Positions 34,948 through 46,431 of a DNA stretch of 64,000 nt are shown one piece after another. The stretch is from Stromatinia cepivora (taxonomy: Eukaryota; Ascomycota; Leotiomycetes; Helotiales; Sclerotiniaceae): positions 372,001-436,000 of the forward strand of contig RCTD01000010.1 in NCBI GenBank assembly GCA_014898415.1, given 5' to 3'. Numbering within the stretch: position 1 is the stretch's first letter; every line of letters begins with the position of its first letter. Under the pieces are notes generated by a model that worked only from the letters and a program-made list of their open reading frames with translations, made no database searches and was not told the origin of the DNA. The position numbers and the translations under genes were made by a program.

Positions 34948-36932
34948 CTATTGACCACGACCGCCCTGGCCGTCACGTCCTCTACGACCGCGATAACCTC
35001 CACGAGCTTGGCCAGTACCTTGGTAATTAGGACCACGACGATAGGCCTCGAAATCTACAAGCTATATTCCTAGTTAGCAACAATCTGCCAGATTTAAAAA
35101 GATTTATCAACATACCAATTGCTTCTTGATCTCTTCCTTGGCCTGCTCAATGCCCTCTTCAGTACCATTGTACAAGCCGATCTCTCTATTCTTCTGGCCT
35201 ACATATGCCTTGTCACTCGGTACGATGTCCACTTTGGTCTTGTTTGCCAAGTCAGTAAGGAACTCGTTGTGGCGATAGATCAATGTGCCGATATCCTTGG
35301 TTGGAACCTGGATTGCATCATGTTTCAGCTCCTTTCCTCTACCATCCTTCAATGGAGGGGCCAAGGAGACGAAGCTGAACTCTGGATGGTTGCCTTTGTC
35401 CCATCGATTTCTGTCATCGCCGCAACCATCAACACCAAGTCCCATGCGAACATTGTGGACACCTCCCTCAAGACTAATCTTGCTTCTTTCCTGTCCAGAT
35501 GTAAGTCCGTTGTGAATCGCTGGACGGAAGGTTAAGTCATTAGGCATGACTCCAGCATCGAACTTCATGCACTCAGTCTTAACAACGAAAAAAACCTCTT
35601 CCACATGAGGAGCTCCAGGGACCATGGTATTGAGAGCAATATCTTCATCCTTTCCATGAAGCACTCCCAAAATACCGACGCCGCCACCACCAATTCCAGC
35701 TCCAATGCTACAGGCATAATCATCGTCGCCGTGTGGGAATTCCGAGGTATCAAAATCGCACTTGTTCTTACACGTGCCGATCATGTTTCCGCAACGAAAA
35801 GCAACCTTGGGATACTTTTCATTGGATGTCCAATGGAAAAAATTAACTACAGTACGGATACAAGTATCTTCGCCGAAGAAAACGATGTCCGTGTAGGGAT
35901 TATACCAAGTCCATGGACGTTCATCATTTCCATGGTAAGGATACTCGTCCGGATAATTGTTGATGTATCGCTTCTCAAAGACGAGTTGGGCTTCGGCACG
36001 AGACTCGCGGTTGGCGTGTAGGATGCTGGGGACAATTTGGCCGTGGTTGGATATCCGGTACGTCTTGTGGTTGTAGCATCTTAGGTCCTCTGGCTCTGAC
36101 GTGTACCCGCTTTCTGGATCGCAGCCGGGAGGGCAGGGAAAGTCGGGGTGGAGGACTAATTCCAGGATGCGGGGTGTGGCGCGTGCCGCGAAGTTCCAGA
36201 TCTTGAAACGGAGTTCTGCGGCGAGGGTGGGGAAGATGGGGAATTCGGTGAGTGGTTTGCTGAGGTATTGTCAGTATGGAGCATGCGCAAGAGAGAAATG
36301 CAGGAGATGAGGTTGATACACATGGAGTAATAATGCATTGTAAAAAGATGAGCATGAACTTACCTCGCCTTCTCCAACTCAAGTCTCTTCAAACGGTCTT
36401 CAACCTCAAAAAGTGACTCGCCATCGATATTGATACCACGATGTGGACCTTCATTCCGACGAGGACCGAAGGGTTGTTGCTGATTGCCTTTGTCTTCGAT
36501 CAATAGACCAAATGGTTGTTCAGGTCTACCCTTTTTTCTTTGGGGGACAGTCACGGGGGCAATGGCCATGGGTGCGATGTCGTTGAGGTCCACTCTTGCC
36601 CATTTTTTATTCTTGCTCTTGCCTTTGGCTTTCTGGGCAGTGGTGTTGGTGGAAACAGCTGTGGGTTCTGGAGTTGGAGTGTTCTGTGGGTGGTGTTAGG
36701 ATTTTTTAGTTGGTATGAGATGGAATGGAATTGAACGGAATGGGGAAAAGATGGGAGAAGTGGAACATACTTGTAATAAACCACCACCATTTGTAGTGGT
36801 AGGCATATATGTGAAATCAGTTTGACTCTGCTCTTGCCCTTCATTGATAGCCTGAGTAGGTCTATCGCTTTGTATAGCTAGACCTCTAGTGGAAATAGCT
36901 TGAGAATATGATGTGTTATTGCGTTTAGACAT
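34948..36932 (-). CDS. 2EXR-domain protein with RG-rich C-terminal tail
   Basis: Four exons, 36932-36771, 36683-36364, 36259-35116 and 35061-34948, give 579 aa with matching phases. Introns are 87, 104 and 54 nt with GTATGT or GTAAGT donors and CTAAC/CTGAC branch points. Residues 1-160 are low-complexity and basic (KAKGKSKNKK near the exon 2 start). The 2EXR domain starts near residue 165 with FPIFPTLAAELRFKIWNFAA, followed by ILHANRESRAEAQLVFEKRY and DIVFFGEDTC. A second conserved region (FRPA; FSFVSLAPPLKDGRGKE; EIGLYNGTEEGIEQAKEEI) is shared with the paralog at 37571-38785. The C-terminus, about 30 residues, is rich in Arg-Gly (YRGRRGRDGQGGRG), like RNA-binding RGG tails. The function of 2EXR is unknown; RNA binding via the tail is only a suggestion. 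The third exon's acceptor at 35062 was chosen over a downstream AG because only it keeps the RG tail in frame. Confidence 0.85.
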
Positions 36933-37570
36933 GTTGTATAGCTGTCTAGATGTGTCTCCTTTTATATCCTGGAGATTATTCCTGAAATGGAAGTATAGTG
37001 AAGATGTTGTATGAGGTTGCTCTTTGCTGAAAAGGAACTTGAAGAGATAATCTTATATGTTGACTTGGCTTGACTGTATGTGTATTTGCAGATGAAGAGC
37101 TGTGATTCAGAAAGTAAGAAGGTATGAAGGATTCCTTTATCTATTCGAGTTGTTCAACTTAGGTTGTATGATACAAGAAGATGTCAATAACATTGGAATC
37201 TCGAGAACTTATATAACTTGGAGATCTGGAGGAAAGGCAGTAGTGGTGCGGTTGGTACTTGGCGAGTTGTTGTTTAGCGAGGTTTTATACGACTTGCTTT
37301 TTATGATGAAGCGAGGGTGAATATACTATTGGATTGGAGGTTGTAATGTAGGGACTGTATTGTTATTGGGTGTCTGAACCCTAAACTACAGAGAGTTCAT
37401 ATTTCATGAGCCTATGACATGATGGGCTTGCCTAAAATTTGCGTGCCAATGAAGTTCTGAAACCATGGAAGATGCTTCTCATCAAAGGGATGAATACCAG
37501 ATGTCCCCCGCCGCGAACAAATGCAAAGCCAAATCACAGCAGAGCGCCAACAGATTCTACAGATTGAAAG
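36933..37570. other. Intergenic between the two minus-strand 2EXR paralogs
   Basis: No gene. Upstream region of the gene starting at 36932 and downstream region of the paralog ending at 37571. Confidence 0.6.
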
Positions 37571-38785
37571 TTAATTTTTCTTGTTGAAAAATCCAGACTT
37601 CTGAGCCTCCATGAGAATATCTGGGTCGAATGGTACAGCCTAAATAAATGGTCAGCTAAAATCACGTCAGAATTTTTGTGGTTGTTTAACTTACACATCG
37701 CGCCTTGATCTCTTCTTTGCATTTTTCAATCCCCTCATCTGTACCATTGAAAAGACCGATTTCACAATCATGGTTATTCCAGCAAGTGAGTATAAGTGTA
37801 CTCTTTTTATATGCCTTGAAATTGACATCAACCCCAGTCTTGAGCTTCATATCCTCAAGGAATTTCCTACCAAACCTAGTGAACTTCACAGCGTCTTCGA
37901 CATGTATAATGGTTCCATCATGTTTTGTTTGTGCTCCTTTCCCTTGCCGTCCTTAAGGCTGGGAGCTAAAGAAACAAATTTGAAATCTGGACCTCTGCCG
38001 TCTGTCCATTGGCTTGGTCCGCATCCGAAACCAAACCCAGACTTGACACAGTCTAGTTCCATCACCCATCTATCTCTGGCATATGCTTGATGGAAATCAC
38101 TACCGCTTTTTTGAAGAGCAGGACGGAAAGTGACAGTGTTTGGCATTTGACCTGCTCTGAACTTGTAGCAAGTGGACTGTACCACAAGAAAGATTGCCTT
38201 GGTACTGGGTGAACCTGTCAACATGTTGGCCTTTCCGTCTTCCTTAGGCTTGCCGTGAAGAGCTTGAATGCATGATATGTTCTGATGATCATTATTCCAA
38301 TTACAAGAGGTATTAACCCCACACCAATGATGATATATGTTCATCATGAAAGCTATCTTTGGAAGTTGAGTATGTCCGAACAAATAGAAGAAGTCCCCAA
38401 CTGTTTGGATGCAAGTGTTTTCCCCAAAACATATTATGTCGAGATCGGGATTGAACCATGTACACGGAATTTTCTCTTTATGGAATAGATAGGGAATACA
38501 GTGATGTATGTAATTGTTAAAGACTCGCTTTTCAAAGATGCGCATGCCTTCTCCTCGGGACTCCTTGCTTACTTCCGTGATTGCCGGGGCCTGATTGGTC
38601 TGCTTCGAGACTTTGAATACACTGTGATCGCCTTTCTTGTGGTAACGCCATTCCAACTCGAATACACGTGGGTGGGATCGAGCTGCGAATCTCCAGACCT
38701 TTATTCTCAATTCTGGAGGGAGTTTGGAAAAGAGGGTGAAGTCGTCGAGATGGAAGGCATCACTAGGGAGACTTTTGCTAGACAT
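37571..38785 (-). pseudogene. 2EXR paralog with a single frameshift
   Basis: From ATG 38785 the frame is open to a TGA ending at 37886 (299 aa): LPPELRIKVWRFAARSHPRV (2EXR start, near residue 22), then VSKESRGEGMRIFEKRVFNN, then DIICFGENTC, then the FKFVSLAPSLKDGKGKE block. Just after this block, around 37920-37935, the homology with the neighbour continues in another frame (HDGTIIHVEDAVKFTRFGRK...EIGLFNGTDEGIEKCKEEIK) to a clean intron (37694-37640, GTAAGT, branch GCTGAC, TAG) and a last exon 37639-37571 ending AQKSGFFNKKN. Relative to the neighbour, 5 extra bases within a CA/A-rich CACAAACAAAA string shift the frame. The intact downstream intron and exon suggest the break is recent, or a sequencing error. 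If real, the protein ends early at 299 aa. It is clearly a tandem paralog of the gene at 34948-36932. Confidence 0.78.
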
Positions 38786-39719
38786 CTTGGGTATCCTAGA
38801 GGTTGGAAAGGAAAAAATATCTTGATTGTTTTCCTGATTTGAGAAGATTGGCTAAAATTCGCCAATTATGTTGTGTTGGGATGCAGGGTATGTTGTTGAG
38901 GGAGTGTTGTGTAGAAACTTTGGTTTGTAAAATAGAGACAAGAGGCAAGATTTTTACGCCTAATACTTAGATCAGTTTGGAGAAAAAGGCGCTAACAAAA
39001 GGCTGTGACTACCGTGCCGCAGTGGCCAGCGTACGGTTTCGCCTCTTATACGGCCGATAAGTTGAGCGAAAGATCAACTGGGGAATGTAATACATACAAC
39101 TATATATAGTTCTTCATACTTTCATGTTCATTCTTCGCGCGATTTGTAATAAAATCCATCTCAGATCATTTTGTTACTTATCATCTTGTGAATTGTAGTC
39201 AACTGATAGTCGCTTAATTATACGGTCTTATAAAACATTATAGACTAGGCTAGCTCCAACAGCTTCTACAAACTAATTCTTTCAGTGATTACAAATTTGC
39301 CGTAGTATACATTACCTAATCAAAACTACTCAATGACAAGCTTTTCGTTTCTGTCTTTCCATGTCTGTCTTTCCATAACTGTCTTTCCATGTCTAAGTAA
39401 TAGGTATAATGGTGGGCAGACGATCAAGATCTTGGAGTAGCCCTCTACTGAATGAAGAGACTAGTTTTGCCCTTGGGACGGCTTTGTGTTGAAAATCTAG
39501 TTAATTTTCATAGAACCGATCAATGTTGAAAGATAGAAATGAAATAACACAGTTAAAACTGAAAAATGCCCCTGAAATGCTGTCTCTATGACTGAAGTAT
39601 CCTATCCGACGTTATTAAGAGCAATAACTGTAACTTTGTATAAGGGTGTGACTAGGGAATGGGATTCTCTTGAAAGAGTAGATTTAAAAGTATTCCTTAA
39701 GGACATAAAAAAAACATCC
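38786..39719. other. Intergenic, end of the gene island
   Basis: No gene recognised. It should hold the promoter of the 38785 gene. A tRNA-like segment near 38998-39080 was considered and rejected. Composition turns strongly AT-rich from about 39.7 kb. Confidence 0.55.
39351..39392. repeat. Three 14-bp tandem copies of CTGTCTTTCCATGT
   Basis: Copies at 39351-39364, 39365-39378 (ends ATAA instead of ATGT) and 39379-39392. Confidence 0.9.
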
Positions 39720-40673
39720 TAGATATTCATAATAAGGATATTCTATATGTTTTTTTTGTTATAGAATAGAAATGTCCAATTCATATTTCAAAGTATATAG
39801 GCAACTATGTAAAAAATATTCATCTCCATTGGATAATAAATTATATAATATAACAAAAGTTATATAAATACTTGAGATAATAATTTGAAATTGAAGTTAT
39901 TCTTATTTAGTTGATTTATATTACCTAGCCTAGAATTATTTATTCCAATAATAATCAATGAATCATTATTTCATTCAAGTTTTTCAAGTTTTTAAATTAT
40001 TTGTTGTTGTTTTTATAATAAAAACTCTTTAAATAATTAATATCTTTTTAATAATATAAAATTCATAAATCATTATGAATCTTTAAATATTATATTCGAA
40101 TTCATATAATACTATTAGTACTACGATCATATGATATTATTCGTACTACGATCGAAATCATCGACACAGGGGTATTTAAATAAAGACCTTTTATGATACT
40201 AATCAAGGTAATTAGAATGTAGTCTAGTTTTCACATCGACCTTCTTCCAGAGTTTTATGCTATTTTTTGATTGAATATTTTAAGCGAACTTTTTTAAAGG
40301 GTCTAGTCGGCCATTTTCTAAATAATGTGTATCAGATCCGCATAAAATTATATTTACGTGATAACTTTTTAAAAATTTAATTTATAAAAAATTAAATAAA
40401 TAATTTGAAATCAGTTAATCAAGAAGATTTAGAATTTATTTTTAATTTATTTTTAGCTATTTTTGATATTGAATTATTAATAATATTTATTTTTAATTAT
40501 AATTTATTATAATTTTTAAATTTTACATCTCTCAATTTTTATTTAAAATAATTGAAAATTTTATAGAAAATTCTAATAGATTTTAATTACTATATATCTC
40601 AATTTCAATATTATTCGATAAGAAATGAAATAATATTTTAATTTTTTGATATTTTATGATAAATTATATAATA
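39720..40673. other. AT-rich DNA before the copia element
   Basis: No transposon domain recognised. TACTACGATC occurs twice within 30 bp (about 40116-40125 and 40143-40152). TAATA at 40669-40673 is the target duplication of the next element. Confidence 0.6.
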
Positions 40674-40839
40674 TGTTAACTTTTGGTGCAGGAAATAGTA
40701 GTATTGTTGACTATATAGGTTGAACTAAGGATCTATATTTCTAGTAGGAGTAGAATTGAGGTTATCCTCAAATATGGTCTATACATCATTGTGGTCTTAT
40801 GATTTTAATTCTAATCCTATAATGGCCTCATTTCTAATA
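40674..40839 (-). repeat. 3' LTR of the minus-strand copia element
   Basis: On the plus strand it starts TGTTAACTTTTGGTGCAGG and ends TTTCTAATA; the other LTR ends TTTCCAACA, so the original termini were TG...CA. Same length as the other LTR. Confidence 0.9.
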
Positions 40840-40871
40840 CTCCCTTATTGAGGATATCCTATTCGATCCTT

Positions 40872-41099
40872 CTAGGCTATTAATCCTAACATTTTCTTGA
40901 ACCTTTCGAAAGCAATCCTTGCATAAAACTTTGTCATTCCGTCGACAACCATATCATATATATTAATATAATTAGTAGCGATTTTCTTCTTTTTTATCAA
41001 ATCCTTAATGAAATAATAATTGATATCTATATATTTAAATCGTTTATACAAATATGGATTCTTGGTTAAAACTAAAGTATTTTGATTGTTATTGAGCAT
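40872..41099 (-). pseudogene. Copia RNase H C-terminal remnant
   Basis: The open frame reads NTLVLTKNPYLYKRFKYIDI then NYYFIKDLIKKKKI and YDMVVDGMTKFYARIAFERF. It matches the end of Ty1/copia Pol: (A)xxLxKNPxxHxRxKHIDIxxHFIR...T(E/D)xM(V/L)AD..TK.L...F...LGL. It is the best preserved piece of this element. Confidence 0.85.
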
Positions 41100-41599
41100 T
41101 TAAATCGTATTTCCGTTTTTTTCAATATAATTTGATCTAAATAGATCTTTAAGCATTTATGCAATCCATCTCCTTTATTTAATAAACATTACTATCACAA
41201 TATATTCTGATTCTGTATTAAAGGTAATTATAAATATTTGTTTCTTGTTAACCCATAATATAAAATTTCTATAAAATATTATAACTCCCCTTGAAACATT
41301 TTTCCGGTTATATTTGTTATTAATTCAATCTGTATTTGTATATACCTTTATTATATTATCAAATATATTATATTCTTTGCAGATATCAAATTGTATTTCT
41401 TTTGGCCCGAATCATAATTTCTGTTTGATTGTTGATTGTAGATATCGTATTAGATTCTTCAAAGCTATAGTATAATGTTTTATTGGTTTTGCTATAAATT
41501 ATGAAAATCTTCTAATTGAGAATATTATATCTGATCGGGTATATATTATTGAATGAATCATATTTCTTATTCGTTGTTAATATTTGTTCACATCTATTA

Positions 41600-42330
41600 G
41601 TTCATTGTTATCGATTATTGGCCGGAGATAGGTATAATCCATTATTAATAATTTCTTGATTTGATATTATTTATATATAATACTGTATTTGATTAATATA
41701 ATATCGAGATATTCTTTTTGATTTATAATTAATGTATATACTTTTTTATCGCGAATAATTCTAACATTTAAGATCTTATTAATCTTCTCTAAATTCTTAG
41801 TGTTAAAATAGACCAATAGCTTTTTATCAAACCAAATGATTTATAATGATATATATAATATAATAACGATATCGTCGATATATACCAGTAATATTATATT
41901 ACAATCTTTGAATATATATAGATATAGATCTGCCAAACTTTGTACAAAACCTATATCTAAAAGCTCTTTCTTCAATAATAAACTCCAATCCCTCCCAACT
42001 TACTTTAATCTATATAAACTTTGTAAAGCTTATAATATATATCCCTTTTTAATTTTGATACTTTGAAATGATTCGAAATAGATCTCTTTTTTCAAATACA
42101 ATTCGGTAAAAACGTTTTTGATATTGAAATATAAGTATTCCAAATTTTCCTTTGCAATAATAACTAAGAATAATCTAAATATATCTAATCTTATTGTTAA
42201 TACAAACATTTCGTTGTAATCCTTTCTTAATATTTGATTGAACCTTCGAGCTACTAATTTTGCCTTGAATCGTTCTACTTTGTTATTCTTAATCTTAATT
42301 ATAAATACCTATTTTATCGAAACCAGATTA
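41600..42330 (-). pseudogene. Copia reverse transcriptase remnant
   Basis: Around 41850-41890 the minus strand reads LLVYIDDIVII, the YVDD catalytic box of RVT_2-type copia RT, and upstream pieces resemble the NAFL/LYGLKQ region. Multiple stops. Confidence 0.65.
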
Positions 42331-43802
42331 CTTCCTTTAGGGAGTATATATTCTTTCCAAATATTATTTTGAACTAAGGATATGATTTCCTCTTAAATAA
42401 CTTCCTTCCATTTTTTAGAGTGTTTTCGATCCGATATTGCTTTCTTATAAATTCTTAGTATTTTGATTCCTAGAACTTTTTCGACCGGATATACTACACC
42501 TTCTATATTGTCTATATCTATCAATGAAATTATAAAATCTAAAACAATCTTATCTTTGATATAAGGATCTATTTTATAAATAATTGGGATTGTAATTATA
42601 ATATATTCTACACTTTTTTGAATTTTAACCTGTATAAATATTACAATCAACATTCTTATAATCTTGCTTTCCCATTCTTTTTCAGAATCTTGTTCTATAT
42701 TTCTTTTCCGTTTTCGTATTAAATACCTTGGGGATTCGTTTTCAAGGTCCATTTTATCCTTTTATTCGATTTCAGATAATTGTAGATTTACTTCGCTTTT
42801 TGATCCTACTGAAATAGACTTGTCAGCAAAATTTAAGATAATCTTAAATTTTGCTTCTAATACAGATTCAGGGTTTATAGAGGTTGACTTTTGGGCTGGA
42901 CCCTTTGAAATGATGGATTTGATATTTGAAGTATCCTTGAAAGAAGATTTTTGATTTGTTTTCTGGATATTACTATCTTTATTTTTATTATATATTGATA
43001 TTGATATATCTAATTTACTTGGTCTCAATTCGACAATTGGGGTGCTTGGTACAATCATTGAATTCGGTATAATATCTATTAAAGAGAACATTTGGAACAA
43101 AGATGATATAGATATTGCATTTGATATTAAGGATAAAAAAAATACCTTATTTGCTATTAATCTATCATGAGGTTTTCGATTTGACTTTATATTCTTTATT
43201 CCTTATAAACCTGATTCACAATTTCTTAATTTAAAATCCAAATCTCCTCTTTGGTGAGATTCATTTATGATTATTCTGCTTGATCGAAATATATAACCTA
43301 ATTCTGGAGAATACACTTTGATATATTTGTTCGTAATTTTTGAGTACCCTAGGAATATACCGATTCTTAAAGTGTCCTGCAATTTGTCGTATCTTTGTTC
43401 TTTCGGAATAATCTTGGGATTAATATAAATATAACATTTGTTTCTCTAAACTTTGTATATTTTTATATCTAATATTGTATCTATAAAAGCTTTTGTAAGG
43501 GATCGATCTATTCTGTTTATATCAGAATTAATACTAATGCGATTCTTGATATAAGTATCATATTCTACAGCTTCGTCCCAAAATTCTAATAGTAATCCAG
43601 TTTCTTTTAGTATTACTTTTATATCTGCTTTTGTAATCTTTATATTCTGTTCTATAGATCCGTTTTGATATAAAGAGGAAATTGTTGTAACTTCGGATCG
43701 TATGCTCGATGATCATTCACAAATAGCTTATAGAAGTTCCGATGTGTTATTAGTCCTGACTGCAATGATCTTTTCTCCAATAATTAATTCTATCTTCTTT
43801 TT

Positions 43803-44021
43803 TCAAGTTTTCAATATTTGAATTGCATCGTCTTTTTGTTTAAATAATATAATCCAATTTACTTTTATACAATTGTCAATGATCAATATGAAATAATGAT
43901 TCCCTTGAATCGATTTTGGGAATGATCCTGCAATATCGAAATGTATAAATTCGAATCTCTTTGATTTATATAAATTTAATTGCTTCGGAATATGATTGAT
44001 CATCTTGATGAGTATACACAT
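43803..44021 (-). pseudogene. Copia integrase core remnant
   Basis: Reads FEFIHFDIAGSFPKSIQGNH then YFILIIDNCIKVNWIILFKQ; compare the copia integrase (L)ExIHxD(L/V)xGP...G..YF(L/I)xxIDD.(S/T)...W. The preceding lysine-rich tail continues the HHCC region. Confidence 0.8.
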
Positions 44022-44126
44022 TTCGCAGATATTTAATTCAATTGGGACCTTTATCAGTTTGGTTATATTGGATACCTTGTATAGATTCTTGATCTTATCT
44101 GGATCTAGATGATTGAATCTTCGATA

Positions 44127-44480
44127 TCATAATAAATATCTCTTTTTCTCTTTAAATGTTAATTCGTTATCGATATTTTTGGTGCTATTGATTATCTCTG
44201 AAAAGAAGCCTTTTTCCTGATCATTTTGATATATATTAAAACAGAGAATTGTATCCTTATATCCTTTAGTCATATATAAAACCATATATATTCCGTTTTG
44301 TATTCTAGTATAAATGATTTTCTTATTGTCCTTCTTGAAATATATATAATGAAAGTTGAATTCCCCTTGTAACCCTGTTTTATAGATCCTTTTTCCTAAC
44401 AGCAAGTTTACTTTTAGTCCTAGTATATATAACACATTTGAAAATAACATCTTAGAACTATCTTCGCATACTATATCCAC
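44127..44480 (-). pseudogene. Copia protease/GAG-pre-integrase remnant
   Basis: Reads MLFSNVLYILGLKVNLLLGK, equivalent to the (L)xxVLYVPxLxxNLLSx motif after the copia protease, then FKKDNKKIIYTRIQNGIYMV. A close relative lies on the plus strand at 61327-61509 in the second copia element, where it reads SNILYIPKLRINLLSGKR. Confidence 0.8.
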
Positions 44481-45038
44481 TAAACCCTAATAACAATAAT
44501 ACATCACTTCCCCACTAACCTTTATCCTTTGTTTAATAATAGATTCTATTGATCTGAATAATAAAGATTGATCAGATATATATAAAGAAGTGTCTGTATC
44601 AGTATACTATTTACTAAAGGAAGCCTTACTAATAGTTTCCTTTATCAAATTACAATCTTCCTCTATTATATCCTCAATATCGAAATCTAATTCAAAGATA
44701 TTGTTAATAAAGTGTATTTGGTCTTTCTTATTGAAATAGACCTTCTTCGGATTCGGTAATTCCTTTCTCCTTTAATGATAAAAATAACTACAAAGGAGTT
44801 TACTGACTTATATTAAATACAAATAGTCTCATATATAATGATCTTCCTTTTGATACAAATCACAAACATTATTTAGGATCTCGAAATCTGATTCTTAACG
44901 TCGAAAAGCGTACCTAGATCCTTTCGCAATTTGCACTAACTCTGATCCATCCTTAAAACAAAGTTCTTTAATTTATAAATACTTGATCTTATTATCGATA
45001 TTAAAATTGATTTGGATATTCAATATATCCACTACTTT

Positions 45039-45392
45039 TTAATAATCGATTGAAAGATTATATATTAAAATCAAAAATAAAGCAATATCTTGATATATTG
45101 ATCGATAGCTTTCATTTGTAGCTCCTAGTTTCCTTTTGTACTCTTTCAATTTATCCCAAACTTCGATAATGATTATATCAGGATGGGTATTGGGTTGGAA
45201 TTTGAAGTTCTGGATCATTGTTATATATATATTGGCTATAATTGTATTGACTCTGATATATTTTGATTTAAAGTATCTCCAAAATGTATATACTGTTGAA
45301 TATTCATTGGTGAAAATTTCATCATTATTATTGAGTGTTATACAAATATATGATAATGTATTCGCTTTATCCTTTAAGTATTCCGATTTCAA
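45039..45392 (-). pseudogene. Copia gag remnant
   Basis: A 117-codon open minus-strand stretch (ending IALFLILIYNLSIDY) whose layout (W..F...Y; ...I...W..L...R...G) fits the UBN2/retrotran_gag regions of copia Gag. The second copia has the plus-strand counterpart around 46.98-47.4 kb. Confidence 0.65.
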
Positions 45393-45988
45393 CTCAATAT
45401 TGTAATATATACAACCATTAATCTTATAAGCAGATACTATATTGAATCCTGTAATCTATATATATTCATCTAATGTTTAATTAATTATATAAAACCATCC
45501 TTTCCCTTTCAATTGTATCTTCGTTTATCTAAATTATCACTTATAATTATTTTGATCAAGCTTCAAAGGATTGTTTGATTCCGATATTATAAAGGTTTCT
45601 TACTGTTTGATAGATATCGAAAATAGTCTTTAGATTTTTAAGACGATCTTAAAAAAGGATATATAGCAAATAAATTCAAAATAATAAAGAAATATAAAAA
45701 TAAAATAATAAAAGAATTCGTAAAATCATATTGTAATGTGTTTTCTTGTAATTATACGAACTTGCTCTTCGCCTCTGCTATAATTCTGTATCAACACTGT
45801 GCAGACTGCTCTCCACTCTGATCTGTAATGTTGTGAATTATAAGTTATATTATTGTATTTCAATTCTGCTTTGATAGCATTATATGAAAACTCTGATTTT
45901 CACTCTATTCCACCTTTACTAATTATACTAATCCTTTCTCGATTTGCTTTGCTTTCTAATCACTACTATACAACCGGATCTCATAACC

Positions 45989-46154
45989 TATTAACTTTTG
46001 ATACAGGAAATAGTAATATTATTGATTATATAGATTGAACTAAGGATCTATATTTCTAATAGAAGTAGAATTGAGATTATCCCCAAATATGATCTATACA
46101 CCATTGTGGTCTTGTGACCTCAATTCTAATCCTATGATGGCCTCATTTCCAACA
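45989..46154 (-). repeat. 5' LTR of the minus-strand copia element
   Basis: 166 bp; aligned without gaps to 40674-40839 and inversely to 46266-46431. Confidence 0.9.
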
Positions 46155-46265
46155 TAATACACCAAATTTATCTTTCCGGGTTTGGATTTAGAATCAAAGA
46201 AACAATAATTGAATTATAACTATTCAGAATTTCATAAAAGTAAAAAGTATAAAATATAAATAAAC
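46155..46265. other. 111-bp spacer between two head-to-head copia elements
   Basis: Begins with the TAATA duplication and separates two inverted 166-bp LTRs. No feature inside. Confidence 0.8.
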
Positions 46266-46431
46266 TGTTGGAAATGAGGCCATCATAGGATTAGAATTGA
46301 GGTCACGTGATCACAATGGTGTACAGACCATATTTGGGGATAACTTCAATTCTATTTCTATTAGAATTATAGATCCTTAATTCAATTTATATAATCAACA
46401 ATATTATTATTTCCTGTATCAAAAGTTAATA
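46266..46431 (+). repeat. 5' LTR of the second copia element
   Basis: 166 bp, TGTTGGAAATGAGGCC at the start and AAAAGTTAATA at the end, the reverse complement of the neighbouring LTR apart from transitions. Confidence 0.9.

Larger units (their letters stand above)
40674..46154 (-). mobile_element. Complete Ty1/copia retrotransposon, minus strand, RIP-decayed
   Basis: Both LTRs are 166 bp (40674-40839 and 45989-46154) and are flanked by a perfect 5-bp target duplication TAATA (40669-40673 and 46155-46159). The element is 5481 bp long. Minus-strand remnants in copia order, from high to low coordinates, are gag (45392-45039), protease/GAG-pre-integrase (44480-44127), integrase (44021-43803), a linker (43100-42393), RT (about 42.3-41.6 kb) and RNase H (41099-40872). 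The integrase lying before RT is what makes it copia rather than gypsy. Stops are scattered throughout. Confidence 0.92.

Noticed and set aside
35119..36734. Several plus-strand frames across 35.1-36.7 kb
   Set aside because: All overlap the well-supported minus-strand 2EXR exons in other frames.
38998..39080. tRNA-like sequence (GTGGCCAGCGTACGG..., CGAAAGATCAACTGG)
   Set aside because: An A-box-like stretch and a small hairpin (AGTTGA...TCAACT) are present, but no GGTTCGA B box on either strand and no cloverleaf with a 7-bp acceptor stem could be formed.
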